Source of the DNA: Parapristionchus giblindavisi
Lineage: Eukaryota; Nematoda; Chromadorea; Rhabditida; Diplogasteridae
Assembly (NCBI GenBank): GCA_943737045.1
Contig: CALSFV010000090.1
Location: forward strand, 186,001-250,000
Direction: 5' to 3'
Length of the DNA: 64,000 nucleotides
Under the pieces are notes generated by a model. It did no database searches and was not told the origin of the DNA. It was given only the letters and a program-made list of their open reading frames with translations. The position numbers and the translations under genes were made by a program. Within the stretch, counting starts at the first letter, position 1. Each line of letters begins with the position of its first letter. Shown piece by piece: positions 11,618 through 23,066 of this stretch.

Positions 11618-13524
11618 AAGAAATTGCACTTTCTACACTCCGACTTTCGAAGGTCCTCTCGAATTCATTTTACATTAATCCGTTTTTTGAGCGTTTTTCG
11701 TTTTTTCTGATTTATGACAATCTTCGAAAATTTATTTTCCGATATTTCGATTTTTAAGAAAATAGATTCTAATTTCGGAATTCTTCGAAACCCCTACATA
11801 ATCCTCCAGGTTGTCAAGCACAACTGCTATTTTTAGATGCGGAATTCATGTAAAAGCTTGTTCGAGTAAAAGGTTTTGTGGTTGAGGTGTGTAAATATCG
11901 ATATGACAAAGAGATACGTGTATGTATTGAATCATCAGGTTCAGTTCGAGAATTGTATACCGTCGAACTACAAGGAAACGTGAAATCTTTAATGTTACGA
12001 TATAAAGTTCCTTATGAATTCGATAGCTTTGTGAGTGAGACCAAAAACACTTTATAATCTTTAAAGTTGTACTGAACCTACTTGAAACTCATTATGTGTC
12101 AGCGAATTGTACCAAAATTGTGCTAGGTGTTTCGCTGAAACTACCATTCGAAAATACGAGACAGTTCCGGGTCTACGAAGAGTGATCATTGATCTGGCGA
12201 ACGCTTGAAAGAGTATTCTTTGTCAATCGAAACGAGTTTGTCATGACGATTAAGACTGAATTATGGGTGAAAGTTGGGTGTATAATCATTTTATGAAGAA
12301 ATATTAATAATTTAAATATCCCGCATATATTACACGCTTTGACCACACTATCTCGTTTGCAGATATTAAAGGTGATGGAGAGCGGATGGTCTCGACATTA
12401 ATGGAACTGCGCCACGCTGTCTGACAAATAACGGCAGAATGAGTACGGTAGACGGTTCATGGTAGAGGGTGTACACTTTACAGTAGACGAATTACGGTAA
12501 AAGGTGTACGATTAGGGTGTACGGTAAGCATGCCATCACACTGCACAGTATTCTGGTCCAAGCCATTTTTCTTCCAAAGCAAGACAAAGGAGAGACCATT
12601 GTATTCGAGAGAGTTTGTATGTTGAGCGGTCGTTCTTGCTTTGAAAGTCATGAGAACGCTGTGACTGATCAAGAGCAAAACATAGAAAAATCTACTTTCT
12701 CTAATTTTGTGTTTTGAAAGAAGACATAGAAAAGTGTGACAAAGTGAGTTGTCGTATATCAAAGACTATCAAAGACGATCAAAAGATTAAAGAGAACTAA
12801 CAGAGAAATACATGATATCGAATCTATTATGGTTATTTCTACCGGCAAAAATGTGATTAATGATTGATAAAATACTTTGAATTCTTACACAATCTGTCAG
12901 TTGGGATTTCATCACATCATTTTTTCCTTGCGTGGAAAATGGGATCAAATAAACTAGCAAAGCAATGTCCGAACGTCGGGTAGCTGTTTTGGGTGTCATT
13001 ATTTAACAATATCTTGACTGGTCGCAGTTTGCTCGAGGTGACCTAACACGAAGACAATTAATAGTTGAGGTACAGCAGTACTGGCTAACAATAAAGTACG
13101 ACTTTTGCAATGGCATATCATTAACACAGTCACAGAAAAACCCTTATATCTAAGGGAATTATTTAAGGGAATAATTCCTAGTATGAATTCCCCTACATAT
13201 AAAGGGATTCTGCGTAGATACGGGATTTATTCCCTAAGGGAAGTGCAGTTCTGAAACTTCCCTAAGGATAGTTGAAAGAGACTAAAAATTGATAATGAAA
13301 TAGATGGATTGATTTGTGATGTATACGCTACGGACGAACAACGTCATTGGGATCACCTTTAGATATTGTGCAGTGTTCCTTGTTGCAGATCTCTTTGAAG
13401 CATATTATGAAATAATATGACCCTTATTCAAAGTCCACTTTAAGCTTGTTTACAGAAAGTACATTTGTATATTTTCAAACGACATTTTATGCCATTTTTG
13501 TGTATTGCTCTCGATTGGTATATA
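11618..13524. other. Duplication-unit spacer with one possible coding fragment
   Basis: Colinear with 27,940-28,990 and 29,290-30,215. About 11,881-12,057 is an open plus frame (includes IRVCIESSGSVRELYTVEL) ending in TAA; the other copy keeps the RVCIESSGSVR part but stops soon after. Could be a relic of a gene. 13,135-13,265 holds several short palindromes built on CCCTTAAGGGAATTATT-like words. No complete gene supported. Confidence 0.35.
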
Positions 13525-14029
13525 CAGAACAGCAGAATCCCGCCCTTGACATGGGATCACCAGGTGTCCCAAGGTTTCCCCTCTGTCCCCTCGATTTTTT
13601 AAGCAGTGAATAAGGAATATCAGCTCTTAAAATTGTTTGCATTCTTTTACTCCAGCTTTTACCGAATTTATCAAAGATTGTTTGGATTTTTAAAAGGATG
13701 CCAACTCAATTGTGCTAAGCAAAAGAAATGCTGGAAAGAAGTCACATTGCGATAGAATTTGCCGAGCGTGCTCGAGTTCTTCAGAATTTTCGCGAGGCAT
13801 TCGTCAAAAATTGAAAAAAATTAATTTTCAATATTTTATTTCAGGCTACGTACTTTATAAAATTCCAATCTTTCCGTGATAAATTCGGTAAAACCTGGAG
13901 TAAACGAATTCGAACAATTTGAAGAGCTAATATTCCTATATATATTCACTGCGTACAAAATCGAGGGGACAGAGGGGACAACGCGGGACACCCGGTGATC
14001 CCAGTTACGGGTGTGATTCTGCTCTGCTG
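13525..14029. mobile_element. Tc1/mariner-type MITE, CAGCAGAATC family, copy 1
   Basis: Terminal inverted repeats containing CAGCAGAATC, then matching inner sequence (CCCCTCTGTCCCCTCGATTT on the left and its complement on the right). The element is flanked by TA, the usual Tc1/mariner target. Arms are about 160 bp; no transposase. A related but nested copy lies at 31,570-32,774 at the corresponding place of the second duplication unit. Confidence 0.7.
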
Positions 14030-15765
14030 TATATTGCTCCCTTTTCGCTTAATCGGTGAACTGAAGGATAAAAAATCCTTCTGTTCGTGAGACCATTAGG
14101 ACCTACGGTGCATGAAATCCATGAAAGCTTTATTTCATTTTTCAAAAATCGAGTATTTTATCAGTACGCTTTGTGATCAAAGACGAACGAGTGGGACTTC
14201 CAAAATACTCGAGAGGATCCGAATAACAATTTGTCCACCTCCCGGGGGATCTTTATGGGCAAACGTGCTCTTGGTACACTACGGACTCTTGGTACAAGAG
14301 ATCTCTGCAATCCAAACATTATTATTAGCTATATTTGTGATTTGTGGCCTAATCGAATAATAATGGACTCGGTATACTGTACTCCTGTAGTCCAGAGCTA
14401 GATGACTACAGGTGTATGAGATCTTTGCAATCCTTAGATAATCTTACATCATTATTGCGTGCTGTACCCTTTGTGTTCCAAGATACAATGGATATATTTA
14501 CCCATCACTATGATTTGTGCTGTTGGTGTTCTTTTGAAATATGGCGTATCGTGAACTCATGACACACCAAAAGCCAACAAACATCATCAACAAAGGACTA
14601 TAAACGGTTTTGTTCTTGTATTGATTGATAACAAAGGATTATTGATTGATTTATAGATCATAGTAATGATAACATAAATGATTTATGAGATCTTTATCAA
14701 TCTTCTAGTGTGTAGTGTGTGTCAGTCTCACTTTAATAGGTGATAGTCGTCTTTTCGTTGAAAGAGAAAAAGGAGCACAGATAGAGAGAAGGAAAATGGA
14801 GTAAAGAATAGAAGAAGAGGAAGAAATGGGAGAGATAAGAAGAGGAATGAGAGACAGGTTAGGGCTCTTTCTCTCTATCTTCTCTTTTCACACCGACGAA
14901 CTCCGTTCAGCGGAGGGACGAACGATAGAAGGAGAGGGAGAGATAGGGTGAGGGAGAAATAAGGAAATGGAGAGGTAGAGAGGTAGAGATAGGAGCTAAA
15001 AGAAACTATCACTATTACAATGATTCTATACCAACAACAGTAAGGGACCGAGTTGTTGGTATTTGTTGTGTGTATCAAACAATATACATGGTTACGGTAT
15101 ACTTTATCGAGTATCCACTAAGAATACGGTAGGTCTTGGTTACGGTAGGAATGGTCAGCATCCGTTTCCGGTCGATGCACACGAGGGACAAGAGGTATTG
15201 TCCAGGAAGAAGATGTCGACGTGGAAGAGCTAACATGGACACTGTTATGATAAACAACGAATCGAATCTAACCCTTGTCTGGACTCTCTCATTCTACAGT
15301 ACTCTCTCACGCTGACTCTGACAAGGAAACGCTTGAGGGAACAGGTTTATGATAACAAAGAAGATACGGTATAATCAACGAAGATGATGATATGTAGAGA
15401 AATAGAGTAAAGACAAGAGTATGAGGTGTTAGCTGAGGGGTTCAGAGATGCATGGTGTTCGTGTTCGTGGGAGGTTAAAGCTAAACAACAACACCCTATA
15501 ATAGATGATGTGTTGAGGGATATTTGTAGAGCTATCACCAGTTTCCGTTAGTAGAACACAATAGAATAGTTAGATCTATGGTGAAGTGAAAGGGGGAACG
15601 AAAGATCTGTGAGACGGAATGTAAAGATAGAAGTCACGCCCCCATCGAAAGATTGGATGTAGCCAAATTTAGCATCAATCATGATCATGAAAGACATATG
15701 GGCGGAGCTTGATGATCTTCAGAGAACGATAGCCAATAAGCGAAGTGGGAGGAGTGGCATGGGTT

Positions 15766-15771
15766 TATAAA
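15766..15771 (+). promoter_or_regulatory. TATA box of the secreted-protein gene, first copy
   Basis: TATAAA lies 95 bases before the ATG, with a CCAAT word (AGCCAAT) about 40 bases further upstream at 15,731. The spacing suits a start of transcription near 15,797. Confidence 0.5.
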
Positions 15772-15865
15772 GACCTCGACTAACACATTTCTTTTCCAAT
15801 ATAGACCATTGCTCTACTCAGCTCTACAGCTCGCTTATTACTAAGGAAACCCCCTTGAATCAACC

Positions 15866-16489
15866 ATGCGTTCTATATTTGTCATCGTTGCTTCACTCGC
15901 CGCCACAGTATACGGTACATATTACACTTATTATGGATTAATGTATATTGATTGATTGATGACAATGGGACTTATTAATTGTTTTGTTGCAGGTAAATCG
16001 TTACGGGACCGTCGCAATATAGAGGACTACTGTCTGCGACACGAAAGCCTTTACTCAAGATATTGTGGAGGAAGTCTTGGAGCGTTCGACACCGCCACCC
16101 AGTCCAAACTATCCCGGTTTTGCCCTGAATACGAGAGTAATTGTCAATCAAAGGATTCCTTGATTCCCCTATCTCTTGTTGTTCCTCCCGCACTTCCCAA
16201 GTCCAACTACAACAACTTTGATTTGCCTCTTGGACATGAAGTGAAAAAGAACCGAATCCACTCAACAGCTGCCACTCCCAACAAGGCCTTGGAAGGACTG
16301 ACTCCTGAAATCGTCGCAACCTGCACTCCCGACTGCACTGAAATCCAGTGCACTACCACATGCAAATGTGCCTATACCCATCCCCGCGTCCATTCAATGT
16401 GTAATCCTCCCTCATCAGCCGAGATGGTGGATACTTGCAATAAGTGGTACTCCAAGTGTACCATGTTCCAACCTATCGCCTATGATTAG
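15866..16489 (+). CDS. Small secreted cysteine-rich protein, first copy
   Basis: Two exons, 15866-15914 and 15993-16489, encode 181 residues. Exon 1 is a signal peptide (MRSIFVIVASLAATVYG). The mature part has about 14 cysteines in two groups: an N-terminal group around residues 27-60 (C-x12-C ... FCPEYESNC) and a C-terminal group (CTPDC, CTTTCKC, CNKWYSKC). A proline- and lysine-containing linker lies between. No enzyme motif is present; it looks like a nematode-specific secreted or cuticle/gut-associated protein, but I do not recognise the family. The 78-bp intron has GT-AG ends. No AATAAA was seen in the 250 bases after the stop, because the duplication boundary falls 8 bases beyond it; the second copy keeps an apparent 3' UTR and signal. 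Confidence 0.85.
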
Positions 16490-16908
16490 ATCATCTATTG
16501 AACCAGTCTAATGATGGTTAGGAAGGTTCAACGGAAGGGATAGTTAGGCAGAGGAAGAATATGAATCACTCAATGGTATACAGCCAGTGTTTCTTCCAGT
16601 CGTCACAGCTTCTGAAAAGGATCCATTTGTTTATCGATTGATATGTTTATTGATTAATTGATTGATTTGTTTGTCGATTGATTACTGTATCTCACTTTGT
16701 TCACATATTGTTTCAATGTAAGATAAATTGAATTAAAATTTTAAAAAAAGAGTTCTAATTGTCAAAATAATTATATCAATGCAACGGATGTTAGTTTTAA
16801 AATTTCGCAACATAAGATATTTTTAAAATACGAAAACAATTGATACAAATTATAATTAAAGCGGGTTGAACAATATCACCGAGATAAGGAGCAGAAAATT
16901 TATCAGTG

Positions 16909-17199
16909 ATGGCTCGTTAAAAAAGAGGAAAACCGAAATCGGCGAGTTTCCAGGCCCAAAGCACCCGAAAACTCGAAATTTGAATTCGCGGGCGGTCAAA
17001 GTTGTGCGGGAATTCAAATTCCGTCATGGAGTTTCAGCAGTTAAAATGGAAATTCAACTTCCTGTTCGCTAACAAATGCAATTCCGGCGCTTTAATTAAT
17101 ATTTAAAACCGCGGAAATCACCGTCGGAAAGTAGGAATTTGACTTCCATTGCCTGTAAACTCGCCTACGTCGGTTTTCCACTTTTTTTTAACGAGCCAT
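16909..17199. mobile_element. Foldback element with ATGGCTCGTTAAAAAA ends
   Basis: ATGGCTCGTTAAAAAA at 16,909 and its complement ending at 17,199 begin arms of about 50 bp that also share GAAAACCGAAATCGGCGAG-like sequence. The core has inverted GAATTCAAATTCC words. It sits where channel exons 4-11 are missing from the pseudogene. No coding capacity. Confidence 0.75.
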
Positions 17200-17660
17200 G
17201 AAAGTGAGAGAGGAAGATTTTTTTATCTAATTGAAATTTTTGAAACGAATATAAAAATATTCCTTCATAATGAATAGAGTTGGCGCATATTATTTTTACT
17301 GAAATGACGTTACGAACCATTTCGCGCCCGCAATCGCTCCCCTCTCTAGAATTTTGCGGGAAACCCCCGAATAGCCAACTCTAATAATGAACATAGAGTC
17401 AATCGACAAATATTTTTTAATACATCATTTTCAAGCTCTTTTCACATTTTCATTAAGATATACAGGATTCTTCAATTTGTTTGTTCAGTCTTGAATCTTT
17501 TTCTAATATTCGAATGATAAAATCAATAATTGATCTACCTCAGTAACATGAAGTAGCACAGTAATCGTTTGAGTACGTTTGAGTAGTTTCATCAACAGAT
17601 ACCACATGAAGTAATTGAGATTCATAATCGATAATCAGGGAATCATCGGGAGGCGAAGCC

Positions 17661-18956
17661 CTGAATTATTGATTGATTTTATCGAATTTCTTTTTTTTGG
17701 CAAATATCCTAAAATCATTTATTAATAGAAGATATTGGGTGTAACTCTTTGAGTGTCAAATCAAATTAGTGTTATAGCATATATCTTCAATGTGCATTTC
17801 TTCATTGTAGACGCTCTTTAAAGTGAAGAATGAAATGGTGCAGTGTCTCTTCAAAGCGTTCTTGTCTCTAGCCAGTGACCAGAGAAATAGTGTGTAAAAT
17901 GAAGTGAGTGTGGACAAGGGGTTACACTCCTTCTAAAGATCTTTTAATGAGCGAAAGAGGTATTGCAAAGAATAGGAACGTCCCTGCAGAAAGAGAATCG
18001 TACGATTTCTGCAGTTTCGATTTTTTAGATCAAATTGATTTTTTTATTGTAAAAATGTCAAAATGATGAAATGATTTTTTACTCTGGGAGGTTAGAACAT
18101 GGTATTATAGTCTAATTTTCAAATAATAGATCCTGACAATGAAGAAAATCTCCGTTTTAGTTAATTTCTCTCGCATGTATTCAAAGAAAGTGAAAAAATG
18201 TGGTCAGAGTTGTGTGTTTCGAATGAAGCTGTCATAAAAATGTCAAACATAACCAAGACACAGTTTCATCAGTAAATTCCAGTACAGAATGTCAGTTTTG
18301 GCTCGTGACAGTCAATGATCACGTTCTGTTCAACTCATGGGATCACTGTAGTTAGACAGTAATCATTGACAGTGACAGAGTGAATAACAGAGAGAATCTA
18401 ACTGACAATGGTATAATAGTTCTACAGGTGAATGAATGTGGATGATATGAAAATAGTAATAATATAATAATATACTTTATGCGGTGCAAAAGTAAAGTAT
18501 TATTTCTGATAAATTATTTGATAGGTAGTGGAGTACGCATAAATTTTCTTTGACAATGATGACAATGAACACTGACAATACAACAACACATCGTGCATAC
18601 GAGTTGAAGGGAAATTTCTGGCAACTTCTTATTCTTCCGTCTGAAAATCTTGTTGTCATAACTACTGACTGTGACAGAAGGATTAAAAATGACTGACAGT
18701 AACTGTTGTTGTTGATAATGATGTCTGACAATGAAAGACCGATTATTGTCATTAGTATTCGGCTGTCACCACTCTCCTTGACAAGTGTAGGAGATTCATT
18801 CGTTACTAATTAAATTATAATAGTAAAATTAGACAAAAAAGGTAATATAGAGTGTAAGCTACAGTCGCATGAGTATCTAACAATCGGACTAACAGTGAGT
18901 AAATTACAAAGTCTTTTTTCATTTGTATTGTAGAGATTGCAAGTCTCTCGTGTCAG
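17661..18956. other. Pseudogene intron 2, part matching the first unit
   Basis: About 17,731-18,400 aligns closely with 6,431-7,080, with stretches such as GTGTTATAGCATATATCTTC unchanged. The remainder is AT-rich with repeated TGACAATG words. No gene seen. Confidence 0.6.
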
Positions 18957-19025
18957 AGGAGCGCGCAAAAGACGATGGAGGCTGAAGGACTCGAACCAAC
19001 GACCTTCTTATAACTAACAGCGAAG
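18957..19025 (-). other. tRNA-like 3' half
   Basis: The minus strand reads TTGGTTCGAGTCC followed by CAGCCTCCA, like a T-arm and acceptor end, preceded by GTTATAAGAAGG, which resembles an anticodon arm. No A-box or 5' half is found on the expected side, so this is a tRNA-derived fragment rather than a gene. Confidence 0.35.
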
Positions 19026-19159
19026 AAAGGAATAGTACATCAAGAGGGATCTTTGGTCTTGGTCTTTCTCACGGATGATACAATGCTTCCGCAGGCACTA
19101 CGTCGGATGAGAACTGTCGGATGAGAACCGACTGGATAAGAACCCACTGGATGACTCAG

Positions 19160-20030
19160 CTTCTATTTTATGTCAAATTTTGCGCTGATCACGAGTATGC
19201 CAGTCAGATATTTCCAAATGGGTCAGATGAGAATTTAGAAAACAATCAGTAATCGCTAGGATCCGAGTCGGGCGAGTAGGGTGGGTGGGGGACGACGTCC
19301 CAGTCAAAGTCCAACAGGATTTTTGGTCGTCCTTGTCAGATGTGGTTGGGCGTTGTCGAGCCGAAAGTGAATCCGATCGCGCAGCCAAGGAACGGATGGG
19401 ATCTTGGACTTCAGAGTCTGTAGTTCTATACTGCGTCCGTAATAGCAGCTCCCAACGCACCAAACCGCCTCTGCCCCAATACACAGGCAGCATGACCTTC
19501 TCCTTATGAAGTTCGGGTTTGGCGATGGGATTGGGCTGCTCATCTCAATTGACCTAGTGAGCCCGGAGGAATACGTTGTCGTAAAGGATCTACTTTTCAT
19601 CTCCAGTGATGATCCCGTCGATCCACGCCTTTGTACGAGCGTACGAGAATAGATTCAGACACTGGTCCGCACGGTTGCCCTTTTGCTTTTCTATCATCGA
19701 CCCAAATTCTGGATCTTGCCAAGATCCTGTATGCAATCAACGATGGTGCGTTCGTTTACCCCATGACTCGTCGGCGTATCACGGGTTGTATCAAAGGGAT
19801 TCGCGTGGACGTGCTGCTACAGTATGTCCAAATCCAGCTCGGGGTGCCGTCCGGAACTGCCCTTGTCTTCGACGATGTACTCCTTTCTTCGAAGCGTTTG
19901 ACCAACGCCGCACAGTGCGTATACTAGGGGCCTTAATGTTGTATACTATCGTCATACGGGTGTAGACATCGGGTGGTTTGAGCTCGGATAGAAGGAAGAA
20001 CATCATGACGTTTCGCATGTGCACTAAACT
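19160..20030 (-). pseudogene. Degenerate mariner-family transposase
   Basis: Minus-strand pieces in changing frames follow the mariner order. First comes an N-terminal helix-turn-helix region with APSIRTVRRW (about 19,890-20,020); then ITGDEK followed by an in-frame stop where Trp is expected and ILYDN; then KVMLPVYWGRGGLVRWELL (about 19,440-19,500); then DNAQPH; and finally PHPPYSPD with PSDY. These correspond to the D,D34D catalytic motifs of mariner transposases. Several frameshifts and stops make it inactive. Terminal inverted repeats could not be fixed. It lies in intron 2 of the channel pseudogene and is absent from the intact gene. Confidence 0.85.
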
Positions 20031-20447
20031 GGAAATAAAGGAAAAGGCATTTCAGCTACTGGACTCGATGTAGGCACAATTCACTACTACGCTCAAAGAG
20101 TAGTAGTAGTGACTTTTTAAGAAATGATCGATTTTCACAACCACCGAACTCCACGGGCTACACTTTCAGCCCCTCGAATCTATACTATGATGTTCAAAGT
20201 GTTCCATTGTACACTAGTAACTATCGAGATAATCGCCGTTGAATCACCACAATGATTCAGAATGATTCTGACGATTCATGATCCAATGAATTTTCAATGT
20301 ACGATATGGTAAACTAGCGCGAACTACGTTCGCGCCTCAGAGAGTTTTGCGCATATTTATCTTAATCGTTGGGATGGAGCTCCGCTCCATCTCAACTACG
20401 TTAGCCCAATGCTTCTTGGCCGTTTTATTCGAACTTGGTACGCTAAG

Positions 20448-20800
20448 GGTACGGTAGGTGGGTTACGGTAGATGAATATATTCGAGAAAAAATTGTCTCA
20501 TCGATTTACCCAAGTGGGACCAAGAACGGAATTTTTATCGCAAGTTTGAAAAATAAAGTCAGTTTGCGTTAACGTCGTACTACGGTAGATGAGTTACGGT
20601 AGCTGAAAATATTCTAAAAAAATGTGTCTCGTCGAGTTACACAACGTTGGACTAAGCACGGAATTTTTATCACAAGTTTAAAAAATAAAATCAGTTTGCG
20701 TTAACGTAGTACTACGGTATATGGGTTACGGTAGCTGAAAATATTCCAGAAAAGTTTATCCCGTCGAGTTACACAAGGATGGAGCAAGCACGGAATTTTT
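20448..20800. repeat. 131-bp tandem repeat, about 2.7 copies
   Basis: The word GTTACGGTAG begins at 20,462, 20,593 and 20,725. Each is followed by GAAAATATTC-like, GTCGAGTTACACAA-like and GCACGGAATTTTTATC-like blocks. The units are about 85-90% alike. Confidence 0.8.
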
Positions 20801-21912
20801 TTTTAATTTTTTTTTTAAATTTCTCGTTGAATCTCCTTCGCCAATTCAAATCAATACACACTTACACACTACACATACTAATCTCCAGAAAGTATGACTT
20901 CATACTTTGCCTTTTTCGGCGAATACTTTACGTGATGAAGAATCTGTAAAGAATTCACAAATTTAAAAAATATTTATGATATTCTGAAATGGAACAAGGA
21001 GCATTTGAAAAAGATATTTAATGAGTAATATAACGCAATCTGGAGTGATTAGTTAGATCATATTTGCAATTATTCAGATGAGCCCGTTCTACTAGTAATA
21101 CTTTCTTCGATCCTAAATGTCGTTTAGGTTAAGTTGTGTCACCATTATCAAATACGTAATTTCCACTCCAGACTGGCATTTATAATATTGTTTTAACTCT
21201 GCGAATTCTTCACAGATCAGTGTCCATCTCATCATAATTTATGGAGGTGCGGAAGTGTGTGATGTAGTGTGCAAAAGCGTATTGGTTTGATCGGCGAAAG
21301 AGATTATCAGAAAAAATGAAACGAAGGACAGAATAAAGGACAATACAGGAATAAAAAAAAATATAACAAGACAAAGGACGAATGAAACGAATATTCTTCC
21401 CACAGATATTGTAACATCCTCTCATAATCGATTTAAAGTTTTCTGAATTTTGATGAGATTGATCTTCTCTCCCTTCTTCGTCATTTATAATATCAACTCC
21501 ATATCCTACCCCTCTCCATTTCCCTGCTGCCTTCAACCGATTCGCTAATAACGCCATGGACCTCCATCAAAACCCGTATTAATTATATATCTGTTGTCTC
21601 GCTAACTTGTTCTGATGGAAATAAAGAAATAAAAAAATAAAAAAAAATAAAAGGACAGTGCTGGTGAATTTCAATATTTTTTTATGGACGAGGTGGAAGC
21701 AGATGCGTGGTTTACCATAGTTATTCGTGTTCGGTGGAGCACATTGAACATCCTAGCGCTTAAATAAGTCTGAAATAGATTTCTGTTTAATAATGAATTG
21801 CCTAAAAGTTTCTTCATGCGGTGTCGTGTTTGACTCCCTCTGGCTATTTCCTCATGCTGGCCACAGCTCGACTATAGTGTGCAATGTCACATCCACTGCA
21901 TATTCAGCATTA
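20801..21912. other. Pseudogene intron 2 continued; one weak frame
   Basis: A 115-codon minus frame at 21210-21557 starts MALLANRLKAAGKWRGVGYG and has a hydrophobic stretch near its end. It resembles no known family and has no homologue in the first unit. I see nothing else. Confidence 0.3.
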
Positions 21913-21920
21913 CTATTATT

Positions 21921-23066
21921 GGCTCTGTTCTACTTGCGGGGGCTCATGAAAATTGAGGGGGCCCATCAAAATTGAGGGGGCCCATGAAAATTGAGGGGGC
22001 CCATGAAAATTGAGGGGGCTCATGAAAATTGAGGGGGCTCATGGTATCGTGCTATTGTCTCAAACAATGCTCAAAAAGTTTAGGGGGCTCATGTTCCTGG
22101 TCAGAACTGATCATGCTATTTTCAAAGTTTTTGTTCTGTTATCTTTGGCAGTGTTTGTTCTCTTGTTGTTATCAGTGTTTGTGTAGTGTGTGGACTTTCC
22201 AACGCGTGTGTGATAACAGGAGGGAAATTTATCTTGCCAAAATGGGGCAGAAATCTATTGACTCTCTTCAGTTGTTCTGGGGGCCCAGTTGTTCTTCCCA
22301 TTCCTGCTGTTGCTGCTGCAGCACCAGCTGCCCCTGCTGCCCCCGCCCCTTCTTCTCGTAAGAACCGTAAGCGCAAGCTTGTCGCTGCTCCCGTTCCTCC
22401 CATTGTTCCTCTCGTTGTTCCCGCAATTCCCGTTCCTCCTATTGTTCCGTGCGGAAACCGTAAACGCAGACCAGTGGTTCCTCAGACTCCTGTTGTTCAG
22501 CCTGCGGCCCCTTCCCTCTCTGCTCAACGTGGTACTCGAAAGAGAAAGCCAGTCTCTGTGCACAGTCCCTCTCCGAACCTTCTTCTGGAAGCGGAACGAA
22601 GAGAGTTAGAGGTAGTGCATCCGCACCTGCCGTTTCCCCTGCAAACAATGGCGGCGGCAAAAGACGCAGCGATCAGGGAACGAGCAAGGCTGCAAGTGGA
22701 TCAGTCAAGAAGTCAGGCCGCGGCCGTCCCTCTGGTAAAAAGAATTGAGTGAGCTCGTGTTAATTGAATGCGCGTTGTTGTCCCGATAAATTTCCTTTCA
22801 TGTTATCATACGAGTTGAAAAGTTCAAACATTACACAAACACTGATAACAGAACAAAAACTTTGAAAATAGCATGATCAGTTCTGACCAGGAACATGAGC
22901 CCCCTCAATTTTCATGGGCCCCCTAAACTGTCATGGGCCCCCTCAATTTTCATGGGCCCCCTAAACTTTTTGAGCATTGTTTGAGACAATAGCACGGTAC
23001 CATGAGCCCCCTCAATTTTCATGGGCCCCCTCAATTTTCATGAGCCCCCGCAAGTAGAACAGAGCC
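21921..23066. mobile_element. hAT-like inverted-repeat element with 8-bp target duplication and coding-like cargo
   Basis: Exact 8-bp direct repeats (CTATTATT) at 21913-21920 and 23067-23074 flank inverted ends starting GGCTCTGTTCTACTTGCGGG. The left arm carries six 19-bp units of GGGGGCTCATGAAAATTGA; the right arm carries inverted, partly shuffled units. The arms continue through ACTGATCATGCTATTTTCAA to about 22,185 and 22,820. Eight-base duplications and subterminal repeats fit the hAT superfamily, although the ends are not the usual CAGGG. No transposase is present; the middle is the basic frame described separately. Confidence 0.85.
22186..22748 (+). CDS. Basic Pro/Ala-rich frame with NLS-like and AT-hook-like motifs, cargo of the hAT-like element
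   Basis: A plus frame open to about 22,600 has strings of Ala/Pro/Val broken by basic modules: SRKNRKRKL, GNRKRRPVV and RGTRKRKPV. From about 22,580 the sequence makes sense in the next frame instead (GTKRVRGSASAP, KRRSD) and ends KKSGRGRPSGKKN-stop at 22748. GRGRP is an AT-hook core. Either a one-base frameshift has occurred or part is spliced. An alternative start, ATGGGGCAG at 22242, has a good context (CCAAA before it). The composition is that of a small chromatin-type protein, not a transposase. Whether it is expressed cannot be told. Confidence 0.4.

Larger units (their letters stand above)
14221..16497. repeat. Near-identical duplicated tract, first copy (2,277 bp)
   Basis: Matches 33049-35329 in direct orientation throughout. 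The only differences noticed are a C/T before the gene (at about 15,678), a C/T at about 15,799 and one extra GATT in the intron of the second copy. It contains 1.6 kb of upstream DNA and the complete secreted-protein gene, and ends 8 bases after that gene's stop codon. Confidence 0.9.

Noticed and set aside
15975..16319. 114-codon minus frame (and its twin at 34,807-35,151)
   Set aside because: Lies antisense within exon 2 of the secreted-protein gene, which has a signal peptide and proper splice sites.
21939..22047. Regular 19-bp direct repeats that could suggest a CRISPR array
   Set aside because: No unique spacers, eukaryotic context, and the repeats are subterminal units of a TIR element with target duplications.
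22122..22660. Ala/Gly-rich and Pro-rich frames on the other strand and frames of the hAT-like element
   Set aside because: Shadows of the GC-rich basic frame; only the plus-strand frames with repeated RKRK modules make sense.
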